Assembly (NCBI RefSeq): GCF_000741765.1
Contig: NZ_JGZU01000002.1
Span: 100,347 to 164,346 of the forward strand
Direction: 5' to 3'
DNA: 64,000 nt
DNA from: Bifidobacterium tsurumiense
GTDB lineage: Bacteria; Actinomycetota; Actinomycetes; Actinomycetales; Bifidobacteriaceae
Shown: piece after piece, positions 7,886 through 16,511 of the stretch
Position numbering within the stretch: the first letter of the stretch is position 1
How the letters are laid out: each line of letters begins with the position of its first letter
Made by a program: the position numbers and the translations under genes
The notes under the pieces: model-generated
The model's input: the letters and a program-made list of their open reading frames with translations, nothing else
The model's database searches: none
What the model was told of the DNA's origin: nothing

Positions 7886-9697
7886 ATGAATTCCAAAGCA
7901 CTTCGAATGTCCACGATGTTTCTGCGCACGTTGCGCGAAGATCCTGCAGACGCTGATGTCGATTCCGCAAAACTGTTGCAACGAGCCGGATATATTCGGA
8001 AATCCGCACCGGGAATATGGACCTGGCTTCCTCTCGGTTTGAAGGTGCTGAACAAGATTCAGGACATTATTCGCGAGGAAATGGATGGTATCGGGGCACA
8101 GGAAGTGCATTTCCCGGCATTGCTGCCCCGCGAGCCGTATGAGGCCACGCATCGTTGGGAAGAATACGGCGACAATATCTTCCGCTTGAAGGACCGTCAT
8201 GATGCGGATTATCTGCTGGCTCCAACGCATGAGGAAGTGTTCACCTTGCTCGTCAAGGATATGTATTCCTCGTACAAGGATCTGCCGGTGACGTTGTATC
8301 AGATCCAGACCAAGTATCGTGATGAATTCCGTCCGCGTGCTGGATTGATCCGTGGACGTGAGTTCATTATGAAGGATGCGTATTCCTTCACCGTGGATGA
8401 AGAGGGTATGCGCAAGGCATATCTGGATGAGCGCAGCGCGTATGAACGCATTTTCCAACGTCTTGATCTCAAGTATGTGCCTGTTTTCGCAATGTCGGGT
8501 CCTATGGGCGGCTCCGCATCCGAGGAGTTTTTGGCACCCATGCCTATCGGCGAGGATACTTTCGCATTGGCTCCCTCTGGCAAGGCCTGGAACGTCGAGG
8601 CTTTGTCCACTCCGGAAGTGCCCGAGGTTGATTATTCGTCGATCCCCGCAGCTCAGAAAAAGCCCACCGCACATGCAGAAACCATTGACGGCATGGTGGA
8701 ACGTGCCAATGAACTCTATCCGCGTGAGGATGGCAGGCAATGGCAGGCCAGCGATATTCTGAAGAACGTCGTTATTGCAGTCAAGCACGCTCCGGATGAC
8801 GAGCATGAAGAGGCTTGGCGCGAATTGGTCGCTATTGGCGTGCCCGGTGACCGTCAGATCGATATGAAGCGTTTGGAAGCTCAGTTCGCTCCTTCCGAGA
8901 TCGAAGAGGCGACAGCAGAAGAGCTGCAAAGCCATGCTGAACTGGTTCGCGGTTATATTGGGCCGATGGCTTTGGGACCGCAGGCCCGTCGCGAGGATTC
9001 CGGCATTGCTGAGCCGATACGTTATTTCCTTGATGCTCATATTGCCCGTGGTTCCGCTTGGTTCACCGGTGCAGATGAACATGAAGTCGATTATTACGAT
9101 CTGGTGTATGGTCGTGATTTCGAGGTCGATGGGACTGTTGAAGCCGTCGAAGTGCGCACAGGCGATATGAGCCCTGACGGCTCGGGTCCTTTGAGTTTCG
9201 AGCGTGGTGTGGAGATCGGTCAGGTCTTCCAACTTGGTTTGAAGTATTCCGAAGCCTTGGGTCTCAAGGTTCTGGACCAGAATGGAAAGACCGTTCCCGT
9301 CTGGATGGGTTGCTATGGCATCGGCGTCTCGCGTGTGCTTGCCTGCATCGCTGAAACTCATCATGATGACAGTGGTTTGGCTTGGCCGGAGGCCATTGCG
9401 CCTGCTCAGGTGCATGTTGTTGCAACTGGTAAGGATGCTGTGGCTTTCGAAGCTGCCGAACGCTTGGTCAATGAGTTGGAAGAGCGTGGTATTGAGGTTA
9501 TTTACGACGACCGCCCGAAGGTCTCTCCTGGTGTGAAGTTCAAGGATGCCGAGCTTATCGGTGTGCCGTTTATTGCAGTTGCCGGACGCGATACCGTGAA
9601 TAACGGAACCATTGAAATCCGTGATCGCAATGGTGAAAACAAGGTCGCCGTTCCTGCTCAGGAAGCAGCGCAGGAATTGTTGAAGCGCTTGTCGTGA
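7886..9697 (+). CDS. proS: Prolyl-tRNA synthetase
   Basis: Class II aminoacyl-tRNA synthetase charging tRNA-Pro. The bacterial-type (ProS type 1) layout is clear: catalytic motif 2 around YRDEFRPRAGLIRGREFIM, an inserted YbaK-like editing domain at about residues 220-390, motif 3 in GCYGIGVSRVLACIAE, and a C-terminal anticodon-binding domain (VHVVATGKD, KVSPGVKFKDAELIG). 603 aa from the ATG at 7886, chosen because the family normally begins about 15-20 residues before FLRTLREDP. No convincing ribosome site is present, and ATGs at 7907 and 7916 are alternatives. Monocistronic, with a terminator downstream. Confidence 0.95.
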   Translation: MNSKALRMSTMFLRTLREDPADADVDSAKLLQRAGYIRKSAPGIWTWLPLGLKVLNKIQDIIREEMDGIGAQEVHFPALLPREPYEATHRWEEYGDNIFRLKDRHDADYLLAPTHEEVFTLLVKDMYSSYKDLPVTLYQIQTKYRDEFRPRAGLIRGREFIMKDAYSFTVDEEGMRKAYLDERSAYERIFQRLDLKYVPVFAMSGPMGGSASEEFLAPMPIGEDTFALAPSGKAWNVEALSTPEVPEVDYSSIPAAQKKPTAHAETIDGMVERANELYPREDGRQWQASDILKNVVIAVKHAPDDEHEEAWRELVAIGVPGDRQIDMKRLEAQFAPSEIEEATAEELQSHAELVRGYIGPMALGPQARREDSGIAEPIRYFLDAHIARGSAWFTGADEHEVDYYDLVYGRDFEVDGTVEAVEVRTGDMSPDGSGPLSFERGVEIGQVFQLGLKYSEALGLKVLDQNGKTVPVWMGCYGIGVSRVLACIAETHHDDSGLAWPEAIAPAQVHVVATGKDAVAFEAAERLVNELEERGIEVIYDDRPKVSPGVKFKDAELIGVPFIAVAGRDTVNNGTIEIRDRNGENKVAVPAQEAAQELLKRLS

Positions 9698-9737
9698 ATG
9701 GCCGGTAATCAGCATATTCGCTGAAGTAGTGAATATG

Positions 9738-9766
9738 GGCGGGTGACGAGAGTCATCCGCCTTTTT
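9738..9766 (+). terminator. Intrinsic terminator of proS
   Basis: GGCGGGTGAC (9738-9747), loop GAGA, GTCATCCGCC (9752-9761), followed at once by TTTTTATTTT. One G-U pair in the stem. A classic rho-independent terminator. Confidence 0.9.
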
Positions 9767-10202
9767 ATTTTGCGTTTATTGGTTTTGGCTTATAGGTGCT
9801 ATTCGTTTGGTGCTACGTGCAATTCGTCTTATGGGGATTGTTATTGGTGCTATGCACGTATTCGGAAGCTGCGAAAATCCCGTTGCATATGAGCTGGGCA
9901 ATCTTGTGAGCTTTGCCTGCACAATGTTGATGGCACCTAGAATCAAACGATTAGCGTGATTTGTTGCGAATATATTGCCCACCTCAATATGGAGAACACG
10001 CTGAAATGTGGATAAGTGGAGGCCTCCGACCACATGTCCAGAATCAAGGGTTATCGAGATGAAGATTCAGGCATAGTAGTGATACCGCACAACCCGCGAG
10101 TGTGCATGCAGTCCTCGTGGATTCGTCCAGGAAACTCAAGGTTGAGAACTTGATACGAGTCTTCAGGTTGATGCGGACCACACGTTAGGAAGGATACACA
10201 GC
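9767..10202. other. Gap upstream of ssb with a DnaA-box match
   Basis: About 430 bases without a gene. It contains TGTGGATAA at 10007-10015 (the reverse complement of the DnaA box TTATCCACA) and loose repeats of TGCTATTCG/TGCAATTCG near 9797-9830. The end of the gap holds the ribosome site GGAAGGA for the ssb start at 10203. No further structure was recognised. Confidence 0.4.
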
Positions 10203-10861
10203 ATGACTCAGCAAGGCACGGTGACGATAACCGGATATGTAGCAATGAGCCAGTGAGTTTCGGACGAGATGATGTTGCCTGTTCATTTCGCATAGGCAGT
10301 ACGCGTAGTTATTATCAGGCTTCAAGCAATCAATGGCATGAACATCCAACGACATGGATAACTGTTAAGACATTCCGTAACCTTGCAACGAATACCCGCA
10401 TGAGCATTCATAAAGGGGATCCGGTCATAGTAACAGGGGTTCTGAATACTGAGGAGTGGGTTCAGGACGGCAATAAACGCAGTCGAATGGTGGTTGAAGC
10501 CAGCAGTATTGGTCATGATTTGAGTATGGGATACAGCCAATTCACAAGGCTCAAATCGGGAGACCCAGTTATGGCCGAGAGAAATGCTCGGCGAAGTGTC
10601 GGCTTCGTCGGGGCAGATTCCAGTGGGAAAGATGCAGGTCCTCAGTCTCGTCAGCAAGAAAATAGTGATGGCAACCAAGCGGAATCATTGGGCGTCGATC
10701 CTTGGAATGGTGATGAAGGAGTTGGCGGACAGAATGCGGTAACTTCTGAGGGGTCGCAAGCTGCGACATCTCATGAAGATGACGCTGCCTTTGGAAGGAA
10801 GAAGGAAAAGCCGCATGATGACATCACAGACGGTGACGAAGGCTTTAATGCAGACTTCTGA
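10203..10861 (+). pseudogene. ssb: Single-stranded DNA-binding protein, frameshifted
   Basis: An OB-fold SSB of the kind carried as a second copy by bifidobacteria. Translation from ATG 10203 gives MTQQGTVTITGYVAMSQ and stops at TGA 10254. The rest of the protein continues in another frame from 10253 (VSFGRDDVACSFRIGSTR, WITVKTFRNLATNTRMSIHKGD, VIVTGVLNTEEW) and ends in an acidic tail (DEGFNADF). Restoring one A to the AA run at about 10243-10244 reads GYVANEPVSFGRDD, a normal SSB N-terminus, so a one-base deletion is the simplest explanation. The broken ORF and a GTG at 10253 overlap as GTGA, so reinitiation could still give a protein lacking the first beta strand. The final residues before the stop resemble the SSB tip only partly (no DDEIPF). 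Confidence 0.75.
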
Positions 10862-10940
10862 TGAAGTGATTTACGGGTATTCGGCGATGTATGCGACGGT
10901 TGGCAACCGGGGCGGCATATTGTAGCTAAGGTTGGTTGTC

Positions 10941-11066
10941 GATAGTTGATAGTCGGTAGCCGGTAGCCGGTTTTCGGTATTCGATAGCCGGAGTTTGATA
11001 GCCGGTAGCCGATAACCGATAGCTCATAGGCGATAGCCGATAACCGGTAGCTCATAGTCGAGGATC
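10941..11066. repeat. Heptanucleotide tandem array, 18 units
   Basis: Eighteen successive 7-mers with no indel, consensus G(A/G)TAGCC: for example gatagtt, gatagtc, ggtagcc (twice), ggttttc, ggtattc, gatagcc, ggagttt, and so on to gaggatc. It lies 80 nt after the ssb stop and reads in no sensible protein frame. Confidence 0.85.
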
Positions 11067-11197
11067 GAGGCGAGTCTTCTCTCGATACGTATCGTGTTGC
11101 CGGCAGATACGGTGTCCGGCAGAAACAGTGACCGGTGGATCGATAAGCGAGATGTGACATGTCGTCCGCTCATCGATTTACCAGTTGCTCGGGTCTT

Positions 11198-11355
11198 AAG
11201 GAAACTCGCTTATAGACAGCGCATCTGGCTCGTTGAAACGTTGCGGCCTTTGCCGCGTACCGGCTGTAAGGAAACGCGGCAAAGACCACAATGTAGAGGC
11301 CACAAGGAAACGAGTTAGAAATTGTCACGCACCGAAAGAAGTGAATCGGTACGCG
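11198..11355. other. Structured intergenic segment with competing hairpins
   Basis: CTTTGCCGCGT (11248-11258) is the exact complement of ACGCGGCAAAG (11274-11284). CGCGTACCG (11254-11262) is the exact complement of CGGTACGCG (11347-11355); the two pairings share bases and exclude each other. AAGGAAAC occurs three times (11198, 11268, 11304). No gene is present in 10862-11488, so this may be an untranslated RNA, or diverged repeats that happen to fold. Confidence 0.4.
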
Positions 11356-11448
11356 ACTCCACATTGGATAGAAGGCTAAGCTGATTTGGAGCTGGCGACG
11401 TCCTGAGACAATGCATAGCCCGAGCGGCAGCAGGCCACCGCCTGAGGA

Positions 11449-11483
11449 GCAGCTCATCGGCTACAAGTACGCCGATGAGCTGC
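11449..11483 (-). terminator. Hairpin terminator of the M13 peptidase gene
   Basis: A 13-bp perfect stem (11449-11461 with 11471-11483, arms GCAGCTCATCGGC and GCCGATGAGCTGC) with a 9-nt loop, 5 nt beyond the stop codon. No T-tract follows. Confidence 0.6.
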
Positions 11484-11488
11484 CAGCC

Positions 11489-13567
11489 TTACCAGATGCG
11501 GACTCGATCAGCTGGTTCAAGCCAAAGCGCATTGCTCGATTCCACCTTGAATGCACGGTAGAACAAGTCCACATTGCGCACAATGCCATTGGTACGGCAT
11601 TCTGCGGGGGAGTGAGGGTCGATCTGCAGATATTGCTCGGCAAGTTCGTCGCGGTTCTTGGAGCGCCAGATTGATGCGTAGCTTAAGAAGAAGCGTTGCA
11701 AGCCGGTGAAACCGTCAATCACAGGAGCCTTATCCAATGCAGCGATAATGGCTTTGTCGGATGCGTCTCGTTCGATACCCTCCCGATCCTGAATGGAGAA
11801 GGCATAGGCTTTCAACGCGATATTCACACCGCCCAGATCGCCGATATTCTCTCCAATGGTCAATGCGCCGTTCACATGCGGAGCTTTGGAAAGATCGTCT
11901 GCGTATTTTTCGGCAAGTTGCGTGGGCACGAAAGCATTGTATTGCTCGATAAGGGCTTTGGTGCGTTCTTCGAAGTGCTGCTTGTCCTCGGCGGTCCACC
12001 AATCATGCAATTTGCCATCGCCGTCGTATTGGCTGCCCTGATCGTCAAAGCCGTGGCCGATTTCATGTCCGATAACGGCGCCAATACCGCCATAATTTGC
12101 AGCATCCTCGGCTTCCGGGTCGAAGAATGGAGGCTGCAAAATGGCCGCAGGGAACACAATGACATTCATTGTCGGCTCATAGTAGGCGTTCACGGTTTGC
12201 GGATTCATAAGCCATTCGTCTTTGTCGACCGGATTGCCAGCCTTGGCGAGCTGATATCCGGATTCATAGAGAGAAGCGGCTTTCATATTGGTCACAAGAC
12301 CGGCATTTTCATGCACATCCAGTGCATCATAATTGCGCCAGTGGTTGGTGTAGCCGATTTTTGGAGTGAACTTTGACAGCTTCTCCAAGGCTTTGGCTTT
12401 GGTGTCCTCGCCTAGCCAATCGCTGTGGGTGATGGATTCGCGATATGCCCCGATAAGATTGGCGACCAATTCCTCCATGCGCTGCTTGGATGTTTCGGGG
12501 AAATGCAGACGCACATATTCACGTCCGACATCTTCGCCGCACACGCCATTGACCAGTGAAACGCCGCGCTTCCAACGCTCTCGCTGTTCCTTGGTCCCTG
12601 ACAGCACCTTGCCATAGAAGTCGAAATTCGTCTTATCAAAGTCACGGCTCAGCATCGAAGCGTATTCGATGATGGTGTGTACGCGAGCCCACAGCTTCAA
12701 ATCATCCAGATCTGTGGCATTCCAGAACGAATCCAAGCCGGAAAGGAAGCTGGGCTCATGCACGATCGTTCGTTGCAGAGCAGCTGACAAATCGACAGGC
12801 TGAGGCTGCGCGGCAGGCGTCGCGTCATATGCATTCTGCCATGCCTGCACCCAAGCCTGGATGTCCATATGGGAGAGCGTCGAGGAAAGTGTTGCGAAAT
12901 CAGTGGGATTATAGGTCTTCTGCGAGTCGCGAGTTGCCACATTATCCCAATGATGTGAAGCGATTCCGGTTTCGACGTCAAGGAAGCGCTGAGCTTGTTC
13001 TTCGGTGTTTGCCTCATCGCCATAGCCAGCCAAGCGAAGCTGCTTCGCCACCATGACCTTGTATTGTTCGCGGATCTGCTCATAATGGTCTTCGCGGTAA
13101 TATGCCTCATCTGGCAGGCCCAAACCACCTTGCTCAATATGAACGATATTGGTATCGGGATCACCTGGGTCACCATAGATACCGATACCGAATAGATCAG
13201 GGCCACCTAGAGGATTGAGCGAGCCCAAAACCGAAATCAGCTCATGCTTGTCGTGTGACTTATCGATGGCGTGCAAATCGTCTTGAATCGGTGTGATTCC
13301 AGCTTGTTGCACGGCTTCTGTGTCGCAGAAGGACCGATACAAAGCCCGGGCTTTGGTGGCTGGGCTGTCGTCATCCTCGAGAATGTCGCGCACTTGTTGT
13401 TCGGCATCTTCGGCCAGCTTATCGAATGATCCATATCGCGAACGATCGTCAGGCAGGCGATAGGTGTCAATCCAAGGGCCGTTGACAAAGCGGAAGAGGT
13501 CATCGCCAGGTTTGATGACAGAAGAGAAAGAGGCCGGGTCAATCCCGGAAATCATCGCTGTACTCAT
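11489..13567 (-). CDS. pepO: M13 family zinc metallopeptidase (neprilysin/PepO-like)
   Basis: A 692-aa endopeptidase of the neprilysin family that cuts oligopeptides. The zinc site is VIGHEIGHGFDDQGS (HExxH at about residue 500), and GENIGDLGG about 70 residues later supplies the third ligand, Glu. The C-terminus ends ADRVRIW, close to the family's typical C-x-x-W end. There is no signal peptide or membrane anchor, so a cytoplasmic enzyme like lactococcal PepO is expected. The ATG at 13567 is 6 nt after a TAGTGT -10-like box on the minus strand; a leaderless start is likely. A single gene between two repeat-rich gaps. Confidence 0.92.
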   Translation of the reverse strand: MSTAMISGIDPASFSSVIKPGDDLFRFVNGPWIDTYRLPDDRSRYGSFDKLAEDAEQQVRDILEDDDSPATKARALYRSFCDTEAVQQAGITPIQDDLHAIDKSHDKHELISVLGSLNPLGGPDLFGIGIYGDPGDPDTNIVHIEQGGLGLPDEAYYREDHYEQIREQYKVMVAKQLRLAGYGDEANTEEQAQRFLDVETGIASHHWDNVATRDSQKTYNPTDFATLSSTLSHMDIQAWVQAWQNAYDATPAAQPQPVDLSAALQRTIVHEPSFLSGLDSFWNATDLDDLKLWARVHTIIEYASMLSRDFDKTNFDFYGKVLSGTKEQRERWKRGVSLVNGVCGEDVGREYVRLHFPETSKQRMEELVANLIGAYRESITHSDWLGEDTKAKALEKLSKFTPKIGYTNHWRNYDALDVHENAGLVTNMKAASLYESGYQLAKAGNPVDKDEWLMNPQTVNAYYEPTMNVIVFPAAILQPPFFDPEAEDAANYGGIGAVIGHEIGHGFDDQGSQYDGDGKLHDWWTAEDKQHFEERTKALIEQYNAFVPTQLAEKYADDLSKAPHVNGALTIGENIGDLGGVNIALKAYAFSIQDREGIERDASDKAIIAALDKAPVIDGFTGLQRFFLSYASIWRSKNRDELAEQYLQIDPHSPAECRTNGIVRNVDLFYRAFKVESSNALWLEPADRVRIW

Positions 13568-13833
13568 GGTCCCACACTAGCTATCTTCTGTGACAATGCC
13601 GGTGATGGACACCGTTGTATGTGGCTGGTGGCGACAACTGGGCAAGGCGCATCAAATGCATTGATTCGCAATCGTTCTCGGCTGTGAAGAATGGAGAGCG
13701 ATGTGCTGACAGGGCTGATGGCGAGTTGTAGACAGAGTGGAAGGTGAAGTTGCCGCCAGTATGGCTTGTAGCAGAGCGCGTGGTTGTCTGATGTGGTGGG
13801 AGCGGAACGTGAGTTGTCGACAATATGGCGTGT

Positions 13834-14060
13834 GGGTTGCCTGCGCAGTAAGGGGGGGGAGGCAAGCTCCCCTCACATAGACGGTAGGTTTCGAAAAGTG
13901 GAGATGGTTGCCGACGATGGTGAGGGTCGCCTGCGCAGTAGGGGGGGCAATCTCCCTTCATAATGGAAGGTGGGTTTCGAAAAGTGGAAGGGTCGCTGAC
14001 GATAGTGAGAATTCCCGACGATGGAAAGGGTTGCCGACGATGGTGAGGGCGGTTTACTGA
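13834..14060. repeat. Degenerate tandem repeat, about 90-nt unit
   Basis: Copy 1 (13834-13923) and copy 2 (13924-14008) share GCCTGCGCAGTA followed by a G-run, CTCCC, GGTTTCGAAAAGTGGA and GACGAT(G/A)GTGA. Short partial copies (cccgacgatggaaag, gccgacgatggtgag) continue to about 14050. The surrounding gap 13568-14437 is G-rich, contains many similar GTTG/GGTGG words and no credible gene; long minus-strand frames in it are repeat artefacts. Confidence 0.75.
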
Positions 14061-14437
14061 CACAGTGGATGGTGGATTCGTGGCAGAGTCGAGAGTGGTT
14101 TTCGACAGCTCGGAAGGCGGTTGTCGGAAGTGCAGATGGCAAGATCCTCACAGAGAAAGGGTGGTTGTCGGTCATGCGGAAGATGGGATGGGTGAACAGT
14201 GGGGGGAGGAAAAAGAGAAACTGCTTGCAGTTTGGAGGACGAGCCGCCCACAGTACGGAGAACGAAGTGCCAACTGAGTTGAGCGCAAGCAGTCAACGAG
14301 ACCGAAGATGTGAGCAACCTAACGAGCCTAATCCATAAAGCGCAGTGGTTTTCAGTCCCGAGTGGACCGCTGCCAATTACAATGAAATAGTTACGAATAA
14401 TCACAGATGGTTCAAGATCACGAATGGAGGGAGTGAT

Positions 14438-15169
14438 ATGACCGATCCAAATAATCCGGATATGACCGGGCGTTCATATAACGACAACGAGCAGCCGTCC
14501 AATCAAGGAGGACAGCAGGCCAACGACAATGGTTCGCCTTATGGACCTTTTGCCAGCAATCCACAAGGAGCTCCCAACGGCAACCCATATGCTTGGCAGA
14601 ACGACCCATTCAAACTGGCAGCGGAACAATTGACTAACCGAGCCAAGAATGCAGTGCGCATGTCTTATGGCGTCATTGGTGCGGCAGCGTTGATTTTTGG
14701 CATTATCGTGCTGTTCTGGCCAGGTGCCACATTAGCCGTGATCGCCGCGGCATTCGGCATTTACTTTGTTATTTCCGGCATAATCCGTATTGTCAGCGCC
14801 ATCGTTGAGCTGGGTCTGCCGGCAGGATGGCGAGTGCTTGATATCTTGGTCGGTGTTTTGCTTACTGTGGGCGGCATTGTGGTATTGAAAAATGCCGCAG
14901 TATCAGGGCAAACCCTAGCGATTGTCGCTGCCTTGACCATCGGAATCGGATGGATCGCTGAAGGAATTATGGCCTTGGTCGAGACTTGGCGTTTGCCGCA
15001 ATCCGGGTGGGCTATATTCCAAGGTGTTATTTCCATAATCGCCGGTGTCGTCGTGCTGATCGCACCATTGAGCTCCACTATTTGGATGATTATCTTCGGT
15101 GGTGCAGCACTGGTCGTCATCGGTATCACCATGTTGATCCGTGCATTCACCTTCGGCAAGGTTCGCTGA
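14438..15169 (+). CDS. DUF308 (HdeD-like) membrane protein
   Basis: A 243-aa integral membrane protein. Residues 1-65 are a cytoplasmic-looking Asn/Gln/Gly/Pro-rich segment (GGQQANDNG, NPQGAPNGNPYAW). Six hydrophobic helices follow, arranged as DUF308 repeats with the recurring pattern GxxxLxxGIxxLxxP (for example ALIFGIIVLFWPGATL and VISIIAGVVVLIAP). In enterobacteria HdeD belongs to acid resistance; here the function is unknown. ATG 14438 is preceded by GGAGGGAG. Single gene followed by a strong hairpin. Confidence 0.85.
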   Translation: MTDPNNPDMTGRSYNDNEQPSNQGGQQANDNGSPYGPFASNPQGAPNGNPYAWQNDPFKLAAEQLTNRAKNAVRMSYGVIGAAALIFGIIVLFWPGATLAVIAAAFGIYFVISGIIRIVSAIVELGLPAGWRVLDILVGVLLTVGGIVVLKNAAVSGQTLAIVAALTIGIGWIAEGIMALVETWRLPQSGWAIFQGVISIIAGVVVLIAPLSSTIWMIIFGGAALVVIGITMLIRAFTFGKVR

Positions 15170-15216
15170 ACTGCATAAACGGCAGAGCTTCCAGATTTCA
15201 TAAAGAATTCAACAAG

Positions 15217-15253
15217 CAGGCCGGCATTCGATATATATTCGAGTGCCGGCCTG
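15217..15253 (+). terminator. Hairpin terminator after the DUF308 gene
   Basis: CAGGCCGGCATTCGA (15217-15231) pairs with TCGAGTGCCGGCCTG (15239-15253), 15 bp including one G-U, loop TATATAT. No T-tract. Confidence 0.7.
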
Positions 15254-15416
15254 CCCGATGGTGGACAATACCCTAATAATCCAATACCCCAATATCCCCG
15301 AAACAGAGCGCAAGCGCATTTGGGTTCCCAGAGTCACTCGTCCGTGAGTTCGAGCACCGATAACACAGACATCGAAGCCGAGTCATGATGTTAGGCGCTC
15401 GAAGTAGGGTGGGAGC

Positions 15417-16193
15417 ATGATCGAACTGAAAACAAAGGCTGAAATCGAGGCGATGAAGCCAGCTGGGCGCTTCGTCGGTAGCATTCTTAAAGAACTGAAA
15501 GAGATGACAAAGGTTGGCACAAATCTGCTGGAAATCGACGACTTTGTGCGACGTCAAATCGAATCCCGAAAAGGGGCGGAATCCTGCTATGTGGATTATG
15601 CGCCTGATTTCGGAACCGGTCCTTTTGCACATTACATCTGCACTTCGGTAAATGACGCCGTGCTGCACGGTGTGCCGTATGATTATGCACTCAAGGACGG
15701 AGACTTGGTCAGCCTTGACTTGGCAATCAGCGTTGACGGTTGGGTTGGAGATTCCGCTATCAGTTTTGTGGTGGGAAAGCAGCAGGATCCTGAAGACCTG
15801 CGACTGATCAAGTGCACCGAAGAAGCGCTGGAAGCAGGTATTGCCAAGGCTCAGCCAGGCAATCGTCTAGGGGATATTTCCGCAGCCATCGGCGAAGTGG
15901 CTCATTCGTATGGTTACCCGATCAATCTGGAATTCGGTGGACACGGCGTCGGTCATATTATGCATGGAGACCCGCATGTGCCTAATGATGGTCGCGCAAA
16001 CCATGGCTACCGGCTGCGTCCAGGTCTGGTTATTGCCATCGAACCTTGGTTCTTGAAGACCACCGACGAAATCTATCAGGATCAGAAGGACGGGTGGACC
16101 TTGCGTTCTTCGGACGGTTCCCGTGGCGCTCATACCGAGCACACCATCGCGATTACCGAAAACGGCCCTGAGATTTTGACGGTGCGCGAGTAA
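15417..16193 (+). CDS. map: Methionine aminopeptidase, type I
   Basis: Removes the initiator methionine from nascent proteins. 258 aa, pita-bread fold, with the five metal ligands visible: D in VSLDLAISVDGWVGDSA (two Asp), H in GGHGVGHIMH, E in AIEPWFL, and E in GAHTEHTIAI. It lacks the N-terminal extension with SH3-binding or zinc motif found in some actinobacterial type Ic paralogues. ATG 15417 has GGTGGGAG upstream. Followed by two hairpins and then gltA; the map-gltA-dapD order is one I recall for bifidobacteria. Confidence 0.95.
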   Translation: MIELKTKAEIEAMKPAGRFVGSILKELKEMTKVGTNLLEIDDFVRRQIESRKGAESCYVDYAPDFGTGPFAHYICTSVNDAVLHGVPYDYALKDGDLVSLDLAISVDGWVGDSAISFVVGKQQDPEDLRLIKCTEEALEAGIAKAQPGNRLGDISAAIGEVAHSYGYPINLEFGGHGVGHIMHGDPHVPNDGRANHGYRLRPGLVIAIEPWFLKTTDEIYQDQKDGWTLRSSDGSRGAHTEHTIAITENGPEILTVRE

Positions 16194-16201
16194 ATACCGA
16201 G

Positions 16202-16368
16202 TTCCATATACACATAGGCAAACGTGGCCAATGCATATGGAATCGTCGAATAATTTGCAATACGAGAACACATTATGCAGCGTGAATAACGCAATCCTGC
16301 ATGTCACTGCATAAGACGATTGGTGCCGGGGTGCGATTTCATCTGTTAGGATGAGCGCACTCCGGCAC
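16202..16368 (+). terminator. Two hairpins between map and gltA
   Basis: TTCCATAT (16202-16209) pairs with ATATGGAA (16235-16242). A stronger stem, 16323-16335 with 16356-16368 (GTGCCGGGGTGCG / CGCACTCCGGCAC, 13 bp with one G-U), has the -10-like TAGGAT in its loop. They probably end map transcription. Nothing else is recognised in the 318-nt gap. Confidence 0.55.
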
Positions 16369-16511
16369 TTGCATATGTGCTGATAACAACTACTGACAGT
16401 CCTTCATTGCCGTAGTGAAAAGGGAGCGGTTACTCGCTCGCTTCGATCCATGAGTTGTCACATCGTATTGTGCAGGAGTCTAGTCTATGCCTAACGGGAG
16501 GGATGCGACCT

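Noticed and set aside
7730..9715. 661-codon open frame antisense to proS
   Set aside because: It mirrors the complete, motif-bearing prolyl-tRNA synthetase; long antisense frames arise from codon bias. The same holds for 19504-20799 against prfB.
13581..14063. Minus-strand frame with repeated Pro/Ser/His peptide
   Set aside because: The repeats in the peptide follow the DNA repeats; no ribosome site, signal or family similarity.
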